This document shows, piece after piece, positions 1 to 8,873 of a stretch of 64,000 bases of DNA. The notes below the pieces were generated by a model, which had not been told where the DNA came from, did not search any database, and saw only the letters and a program-made list of their open reading frames with translations. The position numbers and the translations under genes are program-made. This DNA is from Aestuariibacter salexigens DSM 15300 (lineage in GTDB: Bacteria > Pseudomonadota > Gammaproteobacteria > Enterobacterales > Alteromonadaceae): contig NZ_AUBH01000005.1 in NCBI RefSeq assembly GCF_000429145.1, positions 124,001 through 188,000 of the forward strand. The letters run 5' to 3'. The stretch's first letter is position 1. Each line of letters starts with the position of its first letter.

Positions 1-1398
1 AGGTGGAATAGCATCAAAATCGTCTGTAGCGATGGCACCCAGTTCTGCGCGCAGTGTAAACCTATGGTCTGAGTAGCTGCGGATCCACTTTGTCAGGGCA
101 TTGATGCGAACCATGTTGATATCTGACGCGACATCCTTACTGGCAAATTCGGCAGTAACAAGGTGCTTATTACCGTACGCAACATCCAGGTTGCCGTCAC
201 TCTTTAGATAGCTACCGCTGTAGCCTGGAATAAAAAGGTCGCTGGTCTGCTCAGGCTGGTCGCCCTGAATGAACTGTTCCCTTTCATAGCGTAGAAACCC
301 GGCGTGTTGCCAGTTGGAGCCTTCGTCTGACCAATGCCGCATAAATGTCAGGGAGTAATTATCTGACAGTGTGTCGTTATCATCCGTGCGCTGAAAGCCA
401 GCTTTAAAGCTCATATAGTTGCTTTCCGTATCCCTGAGCGGGATCTTATAGCCCATTGCCACGGACTGCTCCGGCTCGGTGATGTATAGCTCACTTTGAA
501 TCGAATGCCCTCGGGTGTTGACCCAGGGACGTTGCCATTTGGCACGCAAGCGCGGACCCACGTCTGACGAAAATCCTCCGCCAAGCTCGTATCTGTCTTT
601 GGGTTTCAGATACGCGATAACTTGAATGGGGACAGTCTGCCCGACTTTCTGTGCGACAACCGGCCTGACAATCGTGCGCTCAAAATAACCTGAGCGGGAC
701 AATCGCTGGTGAAATTTGGCCACTGCGGAGGCGATATAGGGTTGGCCAGCTTCAAATGTTTTAAGGCGATGAATCAACATGCTGGTTTCAAGATCACCGG
801 ACAGCATCAATTCTCCGAACTGATGTCGTTTTCCGGAATTAGCATGTAATGTAATGGTTGCCTGCCTGGTTTCTTTGGCGACCGATATTTCTGTTTTTAC
901 CCAGGTAAAATCAAAGTATCCATGTGACAGCGCAGCGTTGCTGAGGCGTCTTTTGGCATCTTCGTAATCAGGGTGAAAAAGAATGGCGCCCTGCTTCAGA
1001 GAAAGTGAAGCCAACGGTTTCTGAAAAACAGCGTCTTGATTTCCCGGACCATCGATAACGATATCGACTGCAGCGATGTGAACGGGGTCGTGCAAAGTGA
1101 CCGTGGTCGTCACGATCCATTTGTCGGGGTTATCCGTGTTGACGGAAAAAGACAATTCACTGTGGTAGTAGCCATAGGCCTGCAATGCTGGTACAGCGAG
1201 TTCGGTCAGTTCCGCTTGCAGGAGAGCAACATCGTTATCCTCGGCGGGCCTTTTTACGCCTTGCCAATACAAGCGGATATTATTGATGACATCTGTGGGC
1301 GTATTGCCTTCGAATTGATATTCAATCTTGCTCGCCAGACATGTCGGCTGAAACAGCAGCAGAAAAACTACAGCAAGTAAGCCCTTCCTTGACATCAT
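1..1398 (-). CDS. tamA: TamA, autotransporter/outer-membrane assembly factor (C-terminus cut by window edge)
   Basis: The reverse strand is open from an ATG at 1398 (a second ATG follows directly at 1395) to the window edge without a stop, giving 466 codons. The protein begins with a signal peptide of about 20 residues (MSRKGLLAVVFLLLFQ...), then POTRA-like segments with the typical phrases YQFEGNTP and LQAYGYYHSEL. The part nearest the window edge is strand-rich and fits the start of the Omp85 barrel. TamA is normally about 570-600 residues, so roughly the last 110 residues lie outside. TamA sits in the outer membrane and, with inner-membrane TamB, helps insert barrel proteins or move phospholipids. 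An AAGG lies about 15 bases before the start, which is weak. The call rests on the POTRA phrases and length; BamA is less likely because BamA has five POTRA domains and is longer. Confidence 0.82.
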   Translation of the reverse strand, partial: MMSRKGLLAVVFLLLFQPTCLASKIEYQFEGNTPTDVINNIRLYWQGVKRPAEDNDVALLQAELTELAVPALQAYGYYHSELSFSVNTDNPDKWIVTTTVTLHDPVHIAAVDIVIDGPGNQDAVFQKPLASLSLKQGAILFHPDYEDAKRRLSNAALSHGYFDFTWVKTEISVAKETRQATITLHANSGKRHQFGELMLSGDLETSMLIHRLKTFEAGQPYIASAVAKFHQRLSRSGYFERTIVRPVVAQKVGQTVPIQVIAYLKPKDRYELGGGFSSDVGPRLRAKWQRPWVNTRGHSIQSELYITEPEQSVAMGYKIPLRDTESNYMSFKAGFQRTDDNDTLSDNYSLTFMRHWSDEGSNWQHAGFLRYEREQFIQGDQPEQTSDLFIPGYSGSYLKSDGNLDVAYGNKHLVTAEFASKDVASDINMVRINALTKWIRSYSDHRFTLRAELGAIATDDFDAIPP

Positions 1399-1507
1399 AC
1401 GTTAGCTAGACACCTTCAAAATTGGCGGTTGGAGTAAACACGTTTTTTCTGTTTCATAGTAACATGGCAACAACCTATTATGGCATGCAATTACTGAACA
1501 AATTCTT

Positions 1508-1519
1508 AATACGCGTATT
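1508..1519. promoter_or_regulatory. Perfect 12-bp palindrome between tamA and the MFS exporter
   Basis: AATACGCGTATT is a perfect palindrome in the 172-bp gap between the divergent tamA and exporter genes. It could be an operator for either gene. A palindrome this short can also arise by chance, and no regulator is tied to it. Confidence 0.25.
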
Positions 1520-1570
1520 GCAAAAACACGCTACACTGCGCAGCCCTGCTGCAATCCTAAAACGGTTATC

Positions 1571-2800
1571 GTGAATTCCATGCAAACAGAAAAGCCGGCG
1601 CTGCCATTGCCGGAGTTTGTCGCTTTGATGGCGCTGATGACATCGTTAGTCGCGTTAGCCATCGATGCCATGCTCCCCGCATTGAATCAGATTGGTCAGG
1701 AAATTGGAGATGGCAGTCAACAGCAAGCGCATCTGGTGGTGTCTTTGTTTTTCGCCGGAATGGCGCTGGGGCAGTTGTTCTTTGGTCCCCTATCTGATGC
1801 TCGTGGGCGTCGGTTCACTATCCTTGTGGGTCTGGCGATTTTTATTTTAGGTACGCTTATTTGTATGTTCGCGACCGACATGACGACAATGCTTATGGGG
1901 CGGTTTGTTCAGGCATTTGGCGTGTCTGGTCCGCGGGTAGCGTCGTTGGCGGTGATACGAGACCAGTATCAGGGTGCGGCGATGGCACGGGTGATGTCCT
2001 TTATCATGATGGTCTTCATCCTTGTGCCCATGGCTGCGCCCATAATAGGACAGACAGTATTGCTGTGGTTTGATTGGCGGCAGATTTTCACACTTTTTTT
2101 AGGCGTTGCAGCCATAGCCGGTGGTTGGTTTATGATCAGGCAGCCCGAAACTCTCAGTAAAGAGAGGCGTATTCCATTTCGCTTCAGTCAGTGCATGGCT
2201 TCTGCAGGGTTCATATTGAGTCACAAAGCGGTGATGGGCTATGTTGGGGCAATGGGATGCATCTTTGGTGCGTTTTTGGCCTACTTGAGTGCGTCACAAA
2301 CTATTTTTCAAACCTTTTACGGGTTGGGTCAATTATTTCCGCTGATTTTTGCGCTATTGGCATTTTCGATAGGTCTGGCTTCACTATTTAATGGACGTAT
2401 GGTGATGAGGGTCGGCATGGCAAGGCTATGTCGCTCTGCGCTGATAGGCTGCGTGTTTTGGTGCAGCTATATGATGGTGCTAGTGCTCTTATTCGATGGG
2501 CTGCCGCCCATATGGCACTTTGTTGCGGTGCTGTTCGCACTGTTTTTTTGCATCGGTATTTTGTTCGGTAATCTGAATGCAATGGCGATGCAGCCGCTTG
2601 GTCATGTTGCCGGAATGGGAGCTGCCATAATTGGCTCTCTTAGCAGCCTGCTGTCCGTACCTATTGCGATAGCAATAGATGCATTTATCAGTACAGATGT
2701 GTTGCCCGTTGCTATTGGGTTTAGCGTGTTCGTGCTGATATCCTGGGCGTGCTTTGAATTCGCGCGCTGTGGTGAGCAGAGCGAACACACTCCTGACTGA
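1571..2800 (+). CDS. Bcr/CflA-type MFS drug efflux transporter
   Basis: The 409-residue protein has the pattern of a 12-helix major facilitator. After helix 2 comes the motif-A loop GPLSDARGRR (near residue 75-85), and helix 4 carries a GRFVQAFG phrase typical of the Bcr/CflA subfamily, which exports bicyclomycin, chloramphenicol or sulfonamide-like compounds by proton antiport across the inner membrane. The frame opens with GTG at 1571; an ATG three codons later (1580) is equally possible, and neither has a strong ribosome binding site. It is divergent from tamA and ends one base before the convergent 113-residue gene. The substrate cannot be told from sequence. Family call is firm. Confidence 0.88.
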   Translation: MNSMQTEKPALPLPEFVALMALMTSLVALAIDAMLPALNQIGQEIGDGSQQQAHLVVSLFFAGMALGQLFFGPLSDARGRRFTILVGLAIFILGTLICMFATDMTTMLMGRFVQAFGVSGPRVASLAVIRDQYQGAAMARVMSFIMMVFILVPMAAPIIGQTVLLWFDWRQIFTLFLGVAAIAGGWFMIRQPETLSKERRIPFRFSQCMASAGFILSHKAVMGYVGAMGCIFGAFLAYLSASQTIFQTFYGLGQLFPLIFALLAFSIGLASLFNGRMVMRVGMARLCRSALIGCVFWCSYMMVLVLLFDGLPPIWHFVAVLFALFFCIGILFGNLNAMAMQPLGHVAGMGAAIIGSLSSLLSVPIAIAIDAFISTDVLPVAIGFSVFVLISWACFEFARCGEQSEHTPD

Positions 2801-2801
2801 C

Positions 2802-3143
2802 TCAAGCTTGTTTGACGAGTTCTACAACGGGTTTAGTGGGACGTGTATTTTCAACGATTTCAATCGTTCTGGGAATGCGTTGACCATTTTTAATCTTGTC
2901 GTAACTTACGCTTTTCATTTCCAGCATTTGACAGAATTCATAGAAGGCTAAAAAGTCCTTGCGCGTAAACTCTTCACCTTCCCTGGTCATCTGTGTGTCG
3001 ATGTAAATTTGGTCTCCGTTCGCGGTCATATTGGCGACTGCTGAATACGGTTCGCCATAGGTGTTAACCCGCAATGCTCTAACCATCTTCACTTCAAAAA
3101 TCCAGTCACCGACTTGAGTAAAACGAGAAATTGTCTGTTTCAT
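2802..3143 (-). CDS. Small hypothetical protein, 113 residues
   Basis: I do not recognise this gene. It is a soluble, charged protein without signal peptide or membrane helix. The N-terminal half reads like a beta-sheet (GDWIFEVKMVRAL, GEPYSAVANMTANGDQIYIDTQM), followed by a helical stretch around FTRKDFLAFYEFCQMLEM. Codon use matches the neighbours and no competing frame is better. The start ATG at 3143 has GGA about nine bases upstream. It is convergent with the MFS gene and nearly abuts it. It is probably a real lineage-conserved gene; function is unknown. Confidence 0.6.
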   Translation of the reverse strand: MKQTISRFTQVGDWIFEVKMVRALRVNTYGEPYSAVANMTANGDQIYIDTQMTREGEEFTRKDFLAFYEFCQMLEMKSVSYDKIKNGQRIPRTIEIVENTRPTKPVVELVKQA

Positions 3144-3205
3144 TCAGTAGTTCCAGAAGAAAAAGGATAAAAACAAACCTCGATTACCCAAACTAGGAAT
3201 AACAC

Positions 3206-3268
3206 ATGGGTAAACAACAAAAGGCTATGGATGCGCAGCAATTTCTAGACCATCACTGCAAAGCCTGA
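3206..3268 (+). CDS. Possible 20-residue small protein
   Basis: In the 388-bp gap between the 113-residue gene and ilvC there is a short frame starting with ATG at 3206, with AGGA seven bases upstream, coding MGKQQKAMDAQQFLDHHCKA and ending in TGA. The peptide is hydrophilic. The ribosome binding site is the main argument; the length gives no statistical support. The rest of the gap holds only the ilvC terminator and AT-rich sequence without recognisable features. Confidence 0.25.
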   Translation: MGKQQKAMDAQQFLDHHCKA

Positions 3269-3460
3269 AAACAAAGGGATTCTACTGGCGATTATCACAA
3301 ACAGGTCACCTTTATGCGACAGTTTTGTGTATTTAGCCGTGAATTCAGACTAAAAAGTCAGAAAAGGTATAGCAAAGGCTAAATTGTCGACGTTTTCTGC
3401 TGTTGTTGTGTGTTTTTTAAACATCTGTCGTGTCGCAATTTGGCAACATACGTTAAGTGT

Positions 3461-3489
3461 TGAAAAAAGCCCGGCCAAAATGGCCGGGC
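3461..3489 (-). terminator. Rho-independent terminator of ilvC
   Basis: Arms GCCCGGCCA (3469-3477) and TGGCCGGGC (3481-3489) form a perfect 9-bp stem with a 3-base loop. On the reverse strand it is followed by six T. It lies about 45 bases after the ilvC stop, in the right orientation to end that transcript. Confidence 0.88.
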
Positions 3490-3531
3490 AAAAGGGCTTG
3501 GTAAAGCACCTAACGACAGAAACTGTTTTCG

Positions 3532-5016
3532 CTATGCGGACTCGACAATGGCTTTCATGTCGGTCATGTAGCCGCGCAATGTTTCGCCAATATTTTCCAC
3601 GCCGTGCTGGCGTATAGCGGTGTTAACTTTCACCAACGTCATGTTATCTACTCCATTTGATGGATTGGATAGACCTTTGCCGATATGTTGTAGCGATATC
3701 TTCGGCATGATTTCGTCTCTCAGTTGCGGCACAGCCTGGTTGGCGAACAGGTAGTTACCGTATTCTGCAGTATCCGAAATCACGACATTCATCTCGTACA
3801 AACGTTTACGCGCAATGGTGTTGGAGATCAGTGGCGTTTCGTGCAGAGATTCGTAATAAGCAGACTCTGGCAAAATGCCGCTTTCCACCATGACATCAAA
3901 CGCAAGCTCAACACCGGCTTTAATCATCGCAACAAGGAAGATACCTTTATCAAAGAACTCCTGTTCACTGATAGAGCCTTCGTAAACCGGCGCTTTCTCG
4001 AACCCGGATTGACCGGTTTCTTCGCGCCACTTGAGCAGATTTGCATCGCCGTTTGACCAGTCTTCCATCATTCCGCGCGAGAATTCGCCACTGATAATGT
4101 CGTCCTGATGTTTTTCGAACAACGGTCTCAGCGTTACCTTTAATTCTTCTGATAATTCATGTGCAACGATTTTTGCCGGGTTGGACAGACGATCCATCAT
4201 GTTGGTTACGCCACCAATTTTTAATGCTTCCGTAATGGCTTGTAAGCCAAATTGGATGAGTGCAGCGGCATAATCTGCGGGCATGCCCTCTGACGTCATT
4301 TTATCGAACGCCAGTAGCGCTGCTGCCTGTTGCATACCGCACAGAATGGTCTGTTCACCCATCAAATCTGACTTAACTTCGGCGACAAAGGACGATTCGA
4401 GAACGCCCGCCCTGTCCCCGCCAGTCGCTGAAGCAAGTGCTTTGGCGATGTCCCATCCGTGACCCTGAGGGTCATTTTCAGGATGTACCGCGATTAACGT
4501 TGGTACACCAAATCCGCGTTTGTATTCTTCTCTCACTTCAGTGCCAGGGCATTTTGGCGCGCACATCACGACGGTGATGTCTGGGCGGATCTGCTGTCCT
4601 TCTTCAACGATATTGAAGCCGTGCGAATAGCTCAGTGCTGAGCCTTGTTTCATTAAAGGCATTACCGCTTCAATCACACTCGAATGCTGCTTATCCGGTG
4701 TAAGGTTGTATACCACGTCAGCGTCAGGAATGAGTTGCTGGTAAGTACCCACGGTAAACCCGTTTGAGGTGGCGCGTTGATAGGAGTCACGCTTTTCATC
4801 GATTGCCGATTGTCTTAATGCATAGGCAACGTTAAGGCCTGAATCGCGCATATTAAGGCCCTGATTGAGGCCTTGCGCTCCGCACCCTACGATGACGATC
4901 TTTTTGCCTTTCAGGAATTCGCAACCGTCGCTGAATTCCTCTCGTTGCATAAATCTGCAGCGACCCAGCTGGTCGAGCTGCTGTCGTAACGAAAGGGTGT
5001 TGAAGTAATTAGCCAT
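3532..5016 (-). CDS. ilvC: Ketol-acid reductoisomerase (class II)
   Basis: This enzyme converts acetolactate or acetohydroxybutyrate into the dihydroxy acids of valine and isoleucine synthesis, using NADPH and magnesium. The protein starts [14 protein letters not shown], as in other enterobacterial-type IlvC, so I place the start at the ATG at 5016 although the frame is open for 34 more codons upstream. That gives 494 residues, the length of the long class II form (E. coli about 491). The nucleotide-binding GCGAQG is at residues 44-49, and the duplicated C-terminal knotted domains are complete. ilvY is divergent, with a putative operator between them, so induction by substrate through IlvY is expected. 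A strong terminator follows. Confidence 0.97.
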   Translation of the reverse strand: MANYFNTLSLRQQLDQLGRCRFMQREEFSDGCEFLKGKKIVIVGCGAQGLNQGLNMRDSGLNVAYALRQSAIDEKRDSYQRATSNGFTVGTYQQLIPDADVVYNLTPDKQHSSVIEAVMPLMKQGSALSYSHGFNIVEEGQQIRPDITVVMCAPKCPGTEVREEYKRGFGVPTLIAVHPENDPQGHGWDIAKALASATGGDRAGVLESSFVAEVKSDLMGEQTILCGMQQAAALLAFDKMTSEGMPADYAAALIQFGLQAITEALKIGGVTNMMDRLSNPAKIVAHELSEELKVTLRPLFEKHQDDIISGEFSRGMMEDWSNGDANLLKWREETGQSGFEKAPVYEGSISEQEFFDKGIFLVAMIKAGVELAFDVMVESGILPESAYYESLHETPLISNTIARKRLYEMNVVISDTAEYGNYLFANQAVPQLRDEIMPKISLQHIGKGLSNPSNGVDNMTLVKVNTAIRQHGVENIGETLRGYMTDMKAIVESA

Positions 5017-5124
5017 GTCTATCTTGTTCCAGTCAGTCGAAATCGACTTGTTTTGTGATGATGTTACGGCTGCTAGATTAACCGAGCTTTGTTGTTGTGA
5101 AAAATGATATATTGGCAATACTGT

Positions 5125-5143
5125 GTTGCATAAAGTGAAACAA
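5125..5143. promoter_or_regulatory. Putative IlvY operator in the ilvC-ilvY gap
   Basis: An imperfect inverted repeat, TGTTGCA-5 bases-TGAAACA (6 of 7 positions symmetric), lies one base before the ilvY start codon. In enterobacteria IlvY binds tandem sites between the two divergent genes, represses itself and activates ilvC when acetolactate or acetohydroxybutyrate is present. Position and symmetry fit an autoregulatory site; identity is inferred. Confidence 0.45.
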
Positions 5144-5144
5144 T

Positions 5145-6011
5145 ATGGACCTTAGAACCTTAAAGCTTTTTCAACATCTGGCCACGTCTTTGCATTTCAG
5201 TCATACCGCTAATGCCTTGTATGTGTCGCCATCAACGCTTAGTAGAACAATACAGCGACTAGAAGAAGAATGTGGTGCCGTGTTGCTGGAGCGGGACAAT
5301 CGCAGTGTACGTCTAACGGCGGCTGGCCAGAAAATGTTGGTGTTTGCAGAACAGACACTACTCGCCTGGCAACAGCTAAAAAGTGAGCTCGCCAATGACC
5401 TGCAAGTACTTACCGGCGAATTAAGCCTTTATTGTTCGGTAACGGCCAGCCAGTCACACTTGCCACAACTGTTAGAGACCTTCCGGCAGCATTATCCTGC
5501 GGTTAATTTTCACTTGTTAACCGGTGATCCCGCGCTGTCCGTGAGCAAAGTCAAACAGCAGGAGAGCGATGTTGCCATTGCCATTAATACGCCAGACTTC
5601 CCCTCTGAACTTGAGTTTGTCAGCCTGGATAACATTCCGCTTGTTTTGGTCGCGCCGCGGGCCTGGGGAATAACCAAACTGCAGCATCTGGACTGGCGTC
5701 AACACGAAGTGGTAATGCCAGAATCAGGACCAAGTCGACGGATTGTTTACCATTGGTTCGCTGAGCATGGAATCAGGCCCAAGATTTACGCGGATGTCGG
5801 CGGTAACGAGGCACTGCTGAGCCTCGTTGCATTAGGTTGTGGGGTAGGCATCGTGCCTCAGGTGGTGCTGGATAATTCGGTCAGTGCCAATTTGGTAACG
5901 CGTATCGGTCTGGATGATATTGAGCCCTACGAATTGGGTTTGTGTTATCTACGTAAACGCCGCGATGATGCGGTGATTAAAGCCCTGATTGAGTTAGTAA
6001 CACAGCGTTAG
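5145..6011 (+). CDS. ilvY: LysR-type activator IlvY
   Basis: The 288-residue protein is a LysR-type regulator: winged helix-turn-helix in residues 1-60 ([20 protein letters not shown]), then an effector domain. Similarity to IlvY and the divergent position next to ilvC make this the acetolactate/acetohydroxybutyrate-sensing activator of ilvC. The ATG at 5145 lies directly after the putative operator. Its stop overlaps the comM stop by four bases on the opposite strand, so the two transcripts converge with no intergenic terminator. Confidence 0.93.
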   Translation: MDLRTLKLFQHLATSLHFSHTANALYVSPSTLSRTIQRLEEECGAVLLERDNRSVRLTAAGQKMLVFAEQTLLAWQQLKSELANDLQVLTGELSLYCSVTASQSHLPQLLETFRQHYPAVNFHLLTGDPALSVSKVKQQESDVAIAINTPDFPSELEFVSLDNIPLVLVAPRAWGITKLQHLDWRQHEVVMPESGPSRRIVYHWFAEHGIRPKIYADVGGNEALLSLVALGCGVGIVPQVVLDNSVSANLVTRIGLDDIEPYELGLCYLRKRRDDAVIKALIELVTQR

Positions 6012-7516
6012 TCTCTACCGAGTTGGGCGACCATTCTCTCCACTGCGCGATATTGCATGGCCTCTTTAAGCTGACGATTGTTGACTTGCCTGGTCTGTTC
6101 AATATCGGCAACGGTACGTGCTACACGCATAACCTTATGCAGCCCACGCATTGACATGCCAAGTTTCTCGCATGCAGCATGTAAAAAACGGCTGTCTTGA
6201 GTACTGAGCTGGCAAGCATCAACGAGGTCACTGCCACTTAGTTGCGCATTGAGCTTGTTGGCGCGCTCATATTGCACCTCTCTGGCATGATGTATTCGCG
6301 CGAGGCGCGCCGTTTGCCCATCTGCTTCCTGAGAGTGAGGTTGTTCAGTCAAGGGTACTCGTGCGACCATGATTTGCATGTCAAATCTCTCAAGTAAAGG
6401 GCTGGATAGACGCCCGATGTAACGTAAAATTTGCTCGTTTGTGCTTCGCCCATCGTTAATGTCGCCAGTTGGGGACGGATTCATTGCAGCGATTAATTGA
6501 AAAGTCGCTGGGTAGGTTACGCTGCCTGATGCTCTTGAAATATGCACTTCACCAGTCTCCAGCGGCTGCCTGAGTGCATCAATAACTGACCTGCCAAATT
6601 CGGGTAACTCATCAAGAAACAACGCGCCATGGTGAGCCAGTGAAATTTCCCCAGGTTGGAGTTGCTGACCACCGCCAATCAGTGCCACTGAAGAGCAGGT
6701 GTGATGAGGCTGACGGAAAGGTCGTAAGTGCCAATGCTGGGTGCTGCGGGTGACCCCAGCCGCTGAATATATACAAGCCGTTTGCAGCGCTTCTTGAGTA
6801 TTCAGCGGCGGAAGCAGAGACATAAAGCGTTGCGCCAACATACTTTTGCCACTGCCTGGCGGACCACACAGCAGCATATGGTGGCCACCCGCCGCCGCAA
6901 TTTCCAGTGCTCGTTTGGCTGCATGCTGACCGATGACATCATCGATAGTGGGTGTACTTGGACACAGTGATACAGATGGCGAAGTGTCAACCTGATTCAG
7001 GCGTTCCCTATCGGTGAGATGATTATACACGTCGGCCAATCTAGGTGCGGCATAAACAGTACAGTGTTCGGGCATGACAGGCTCATTGACTTGTTCACTG
7101 GCGATCAATGCGGCTCGTTGAGCCCGTTGACTAGCCATCAGAAATGGCAGGGCAGCGTTTACTGAGCGTAACTCTCCTGTAAGAGATAACTCTGCGAGCA
7201 GCTCATAGTTATGCAGCGTTTGTTGGGAAATTAGCCCTGCTGCAGCAAGGATCCCTATGGCGATAGCCAGATCATATCGTCCACCGCCTTTGGGTAAATC
7301 AGCAGGTGCCAGATTTACGGTTATTCGCCGCGCTGGAAATTCAAAGCCGCTGGCCATGATCGCGCTTCTCACTCGCTCCTTAGCCTCACGCACAGAGGTG
7401 TGCGCCAGGCCGACCAGATTAAATGCGGGCAACCCACGGCTAAGGTGAACTTCAATACACACCAGTGGCGCATCGAGCCCTACACTGGCGCGACTGTAAA
7501 CCCTGGCAATGTTCAT
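6008..7516 (-). CDS. comM: ComM/YifB-type AAA+ ATPase (Mg-chelatase-like)
   Basis: The N-terminal ChlI-like domain (MNIARVYSRASVGLDAP...), Walker A GPPGSGKS at residues 218-225, Walker B DELPEF and a C-terminal magnesium-chelatase-type domain are all present in 502 residues. ComM in Vibrio and Haemophilus is a hexameric helicase that drives branch migration of incoming DNA during natural transformation; YifB is the same family. I chose the ATG at 7516, which matches the family start, over the longest frame starting 14 codons upstream. It is convergent with ilvY and divergent from the ilvE operon. Presence alone does not prove competence. Confidence 0.92.
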   Translation of the reverse strand: MNIARVYSRASVGLDAPLVCIEVHLSRGLPAFNLVGLAHTSVREAKERVRSAIMASGFEFPARRITVNLAPADLPKGGGRYDLAIAIGILAAAGLISQQTLHNYELLAELSLTGELRSVNAALPFLMASQRAQRAALIASEQVNEPVMPEHCTVYAAPRLADVYNHLTDRERLNQVDTSPSVSLCPSTPTIDDVIGQHAAKRALEIAAAGGHHMLLCGPPGSGKSMLAQRFMSLLPPLNTQEALQTACIYSAAGVTRSTQHWHLRPFRQPHHTCSSVALIGGGQQLQPGEISLAHHGALFLDELPEFGRSVIDALRQPLETGEVHISRASGSVTYPATFQLIAAMNPSPTGDINDGRSTNEQILRYIGRLSSPLLERFDMQIMVARVPLTEQPHSQEADGQTARLARIHHAREVQYERANKLNAQLSGSDLVDACQLSTQDSRFLHAACEKLGMSMRGLHKVMRVARTVADIEQTRQVNNRQLKEAMQYRAVERMVAQLGRD

Positions 7517-7671
7517 TAATGTTTTCCCGTTACTACCACTCATCACAAATTTAGGCATATTTCGCTTGTCTGCCTACTGGACAGAAGATCTGTTTTGTGT
7601 CAGCGTAAAAGAGTGATGAAGCCTAAATCTTGTTCCTGACGGCATAAACGCGTGATGCGTTTGCGCCGGTA

Positions 7672-7758
7672 ACGCGTTGGTATTGCAACCAGTACGCGGG
7701 GCAAGTGTGGCATTTTCAACGTAATTTGACACAACCCCGCTGACCAGCGGGGTTTTTT
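7672..7758 (+). promoter_or_regulatory. Attenuator-like leader of the ilvEDA operon
   Basis: A strong forward-strand intrinsic terminator lies at 7733-7758: arms AACCCCGCTG and CAGCGGGGTT, then six T. No forward-strand gene lies just upstream, so it most likely controls read-through into ilvE, 163 bases downstream. An upstream GCGGGG at 7696-7701 could pair with CCCCGC at 7735-7740 and block the terminator, and another imperfect hairpin sits at 7672-7697. This is the arrangement of the enterobacterial ilv attenuator. However, I found no leader peptide rich in Ile, Val or Leu, so the sensing mechanism is unclear. The rest of the 7517-7920 gap shows nothing else I can name. Confidence 0.6.
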
Positions 7759-7920
7759 GTTTGTGTTGTCTGGTTGGACTGACAATTCTGCTTTACGCAC
7801 TGAATGTGTGAATTTGCTGACCAGCAGCCTGCGATGCATGTATGATCAGCGTGTTGATTAATTGAAGATTCACGCGCGTTGCCATAACACTTAGGTGGCA
7901 GCGGCATAAAAGGAACAATT

Positions 7921-8853
7921 ATGGCTAAAAAACCAGCAGATCTGATTTGGTTCAACGGTGACATCATTGAGTGGGAAAAAGCCACCGTGCATGTCATGAC
8001 CCACGCTATTCACTACGGCTCATCGGTATTTGAAGGGATCCGCGCCTATAACACGCCGGACAGAGGTACCTGTGTTTTTCGTCTGCAAGAGCATAATCGC
8101 CGGCTGTTTGATTCGGCTAAGATTTATCGTATGACCATTCCCTATTCTCTGGAACAGGTCAATCAGGCGACACTCGATATTATTCGCGCGAACAAATTGC
8201 AGTCTGCTTACATTCGACCTATTGCGTTTTATGGTGATATTGGCATGGGTCTGCAAGTTCCCTTTGGTCAGGAAACAGAACTGACGATAGCAGCGTTTGA
8301 GTGGGGCGCTTACTTAGGTGAAGAAGCGCTTAAAAATGGGGTGGATGCCGGTATTTCTTCATGGAACAGGCTCGCAGCCAACACGATGCCGACGGGCGCT
8401 AAAGCAGGCGGTAACTATCTGTCATCACAGCTTATTTCAATGGAAGCGCGCCGTCACGGCTATGGTGAGGGTATCGCCCTGGACCGCAATGGTTACATCA
8501 GTGAAGGTGCCGGTGAAAATATTTTTGTGATCCGCAATGGCGTGGTTTCTACCACACCAAAGACGGCGGCTATCCTGCCTGGTATCACTCGAGACACCGT
8601 CATTACGCTACTGAAAGAAATGGGCTATGAAGTGCGGGAAGAAAATATTCCTCGTGAATCGATGTATCTGGCCGACGAGATCCTTATGTGTGGTACCGCC
8701 GCAGAGGTCACGCCAGTGCGTAGCGTCGATGGTATCGCAGTAGGCAACGGAGGCCGTGGGCCGATTACCGCAAAAGTCCAGGATATGTTCTTTGGATTAT
8801 TTAACGGCAGTACAGAAGATAAATGGGGCTGGTTAACACCGGTCTACGAATGA
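7921..8853 (+). CDS. ilvE: Branched-chain amino acid aminotransferase
   Basis: IlvE performs the last step of Ile, Val and Leu synthesis, moving the amino group from glutamate to the 2-keto acids with PLP. The 310-residue protein is a class IV aminotransferase. The PLP lysine is K161 in PTGAKAGGNYLSS, and the phrases HYGSSVFEGIRAY and GENIFV are typical. It is the first gene of ilvE-ilvD-ilvA, 20 bases ahead of ilvD. In many relatives ilvG and ilvM precede ilvE; here they are missing and only a leader with a terminator is found. Confidence 0.96.
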   Translation: MAKKPADLIWFNGDIIEWEKATVHVMTHAIHYGSSVFEGIRAYNTPDRGTCVFRLQEHNRRLFDSAKIYRMTIPYSLEQVNQATLDIIRANKLQSAYIRPIAFYGDIGMGLQVPFGQETELTIAAFEWGAYLGEEALKNGVDAGISSWNRLAANTMPTGAKAGGNYLSSQLISMEARRHGYGEGIALDRNGYISEGAGENIFVIRNGVVSTTPKTAAILPGITRDTVITLLKEMGYEVREENIPRESMYLADEILMCGTAAEVTPVRSVDGIAVGNGGRGPITAKVQDMFFGLFNGSTEDKWGWLTPVYE

Positions 8854-8873
8854 TGAAAGAGTAGGAGGCATCT

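Noticed and set aside
7600-7700. Search for an Ile/Val/Leu-rich leader peptide before the ilv attenuator
   Set aside because: Only short frames such as MKPKSCS and MMRLRR were found; neither has the required codons.
7600-7997. Reverse-strand frames of 79 and 93 codons over the ilvE leader
   Set aside because: They overlap the attenuator and the start of ilvE, have no ribosome binding site and no protein-like pattern.
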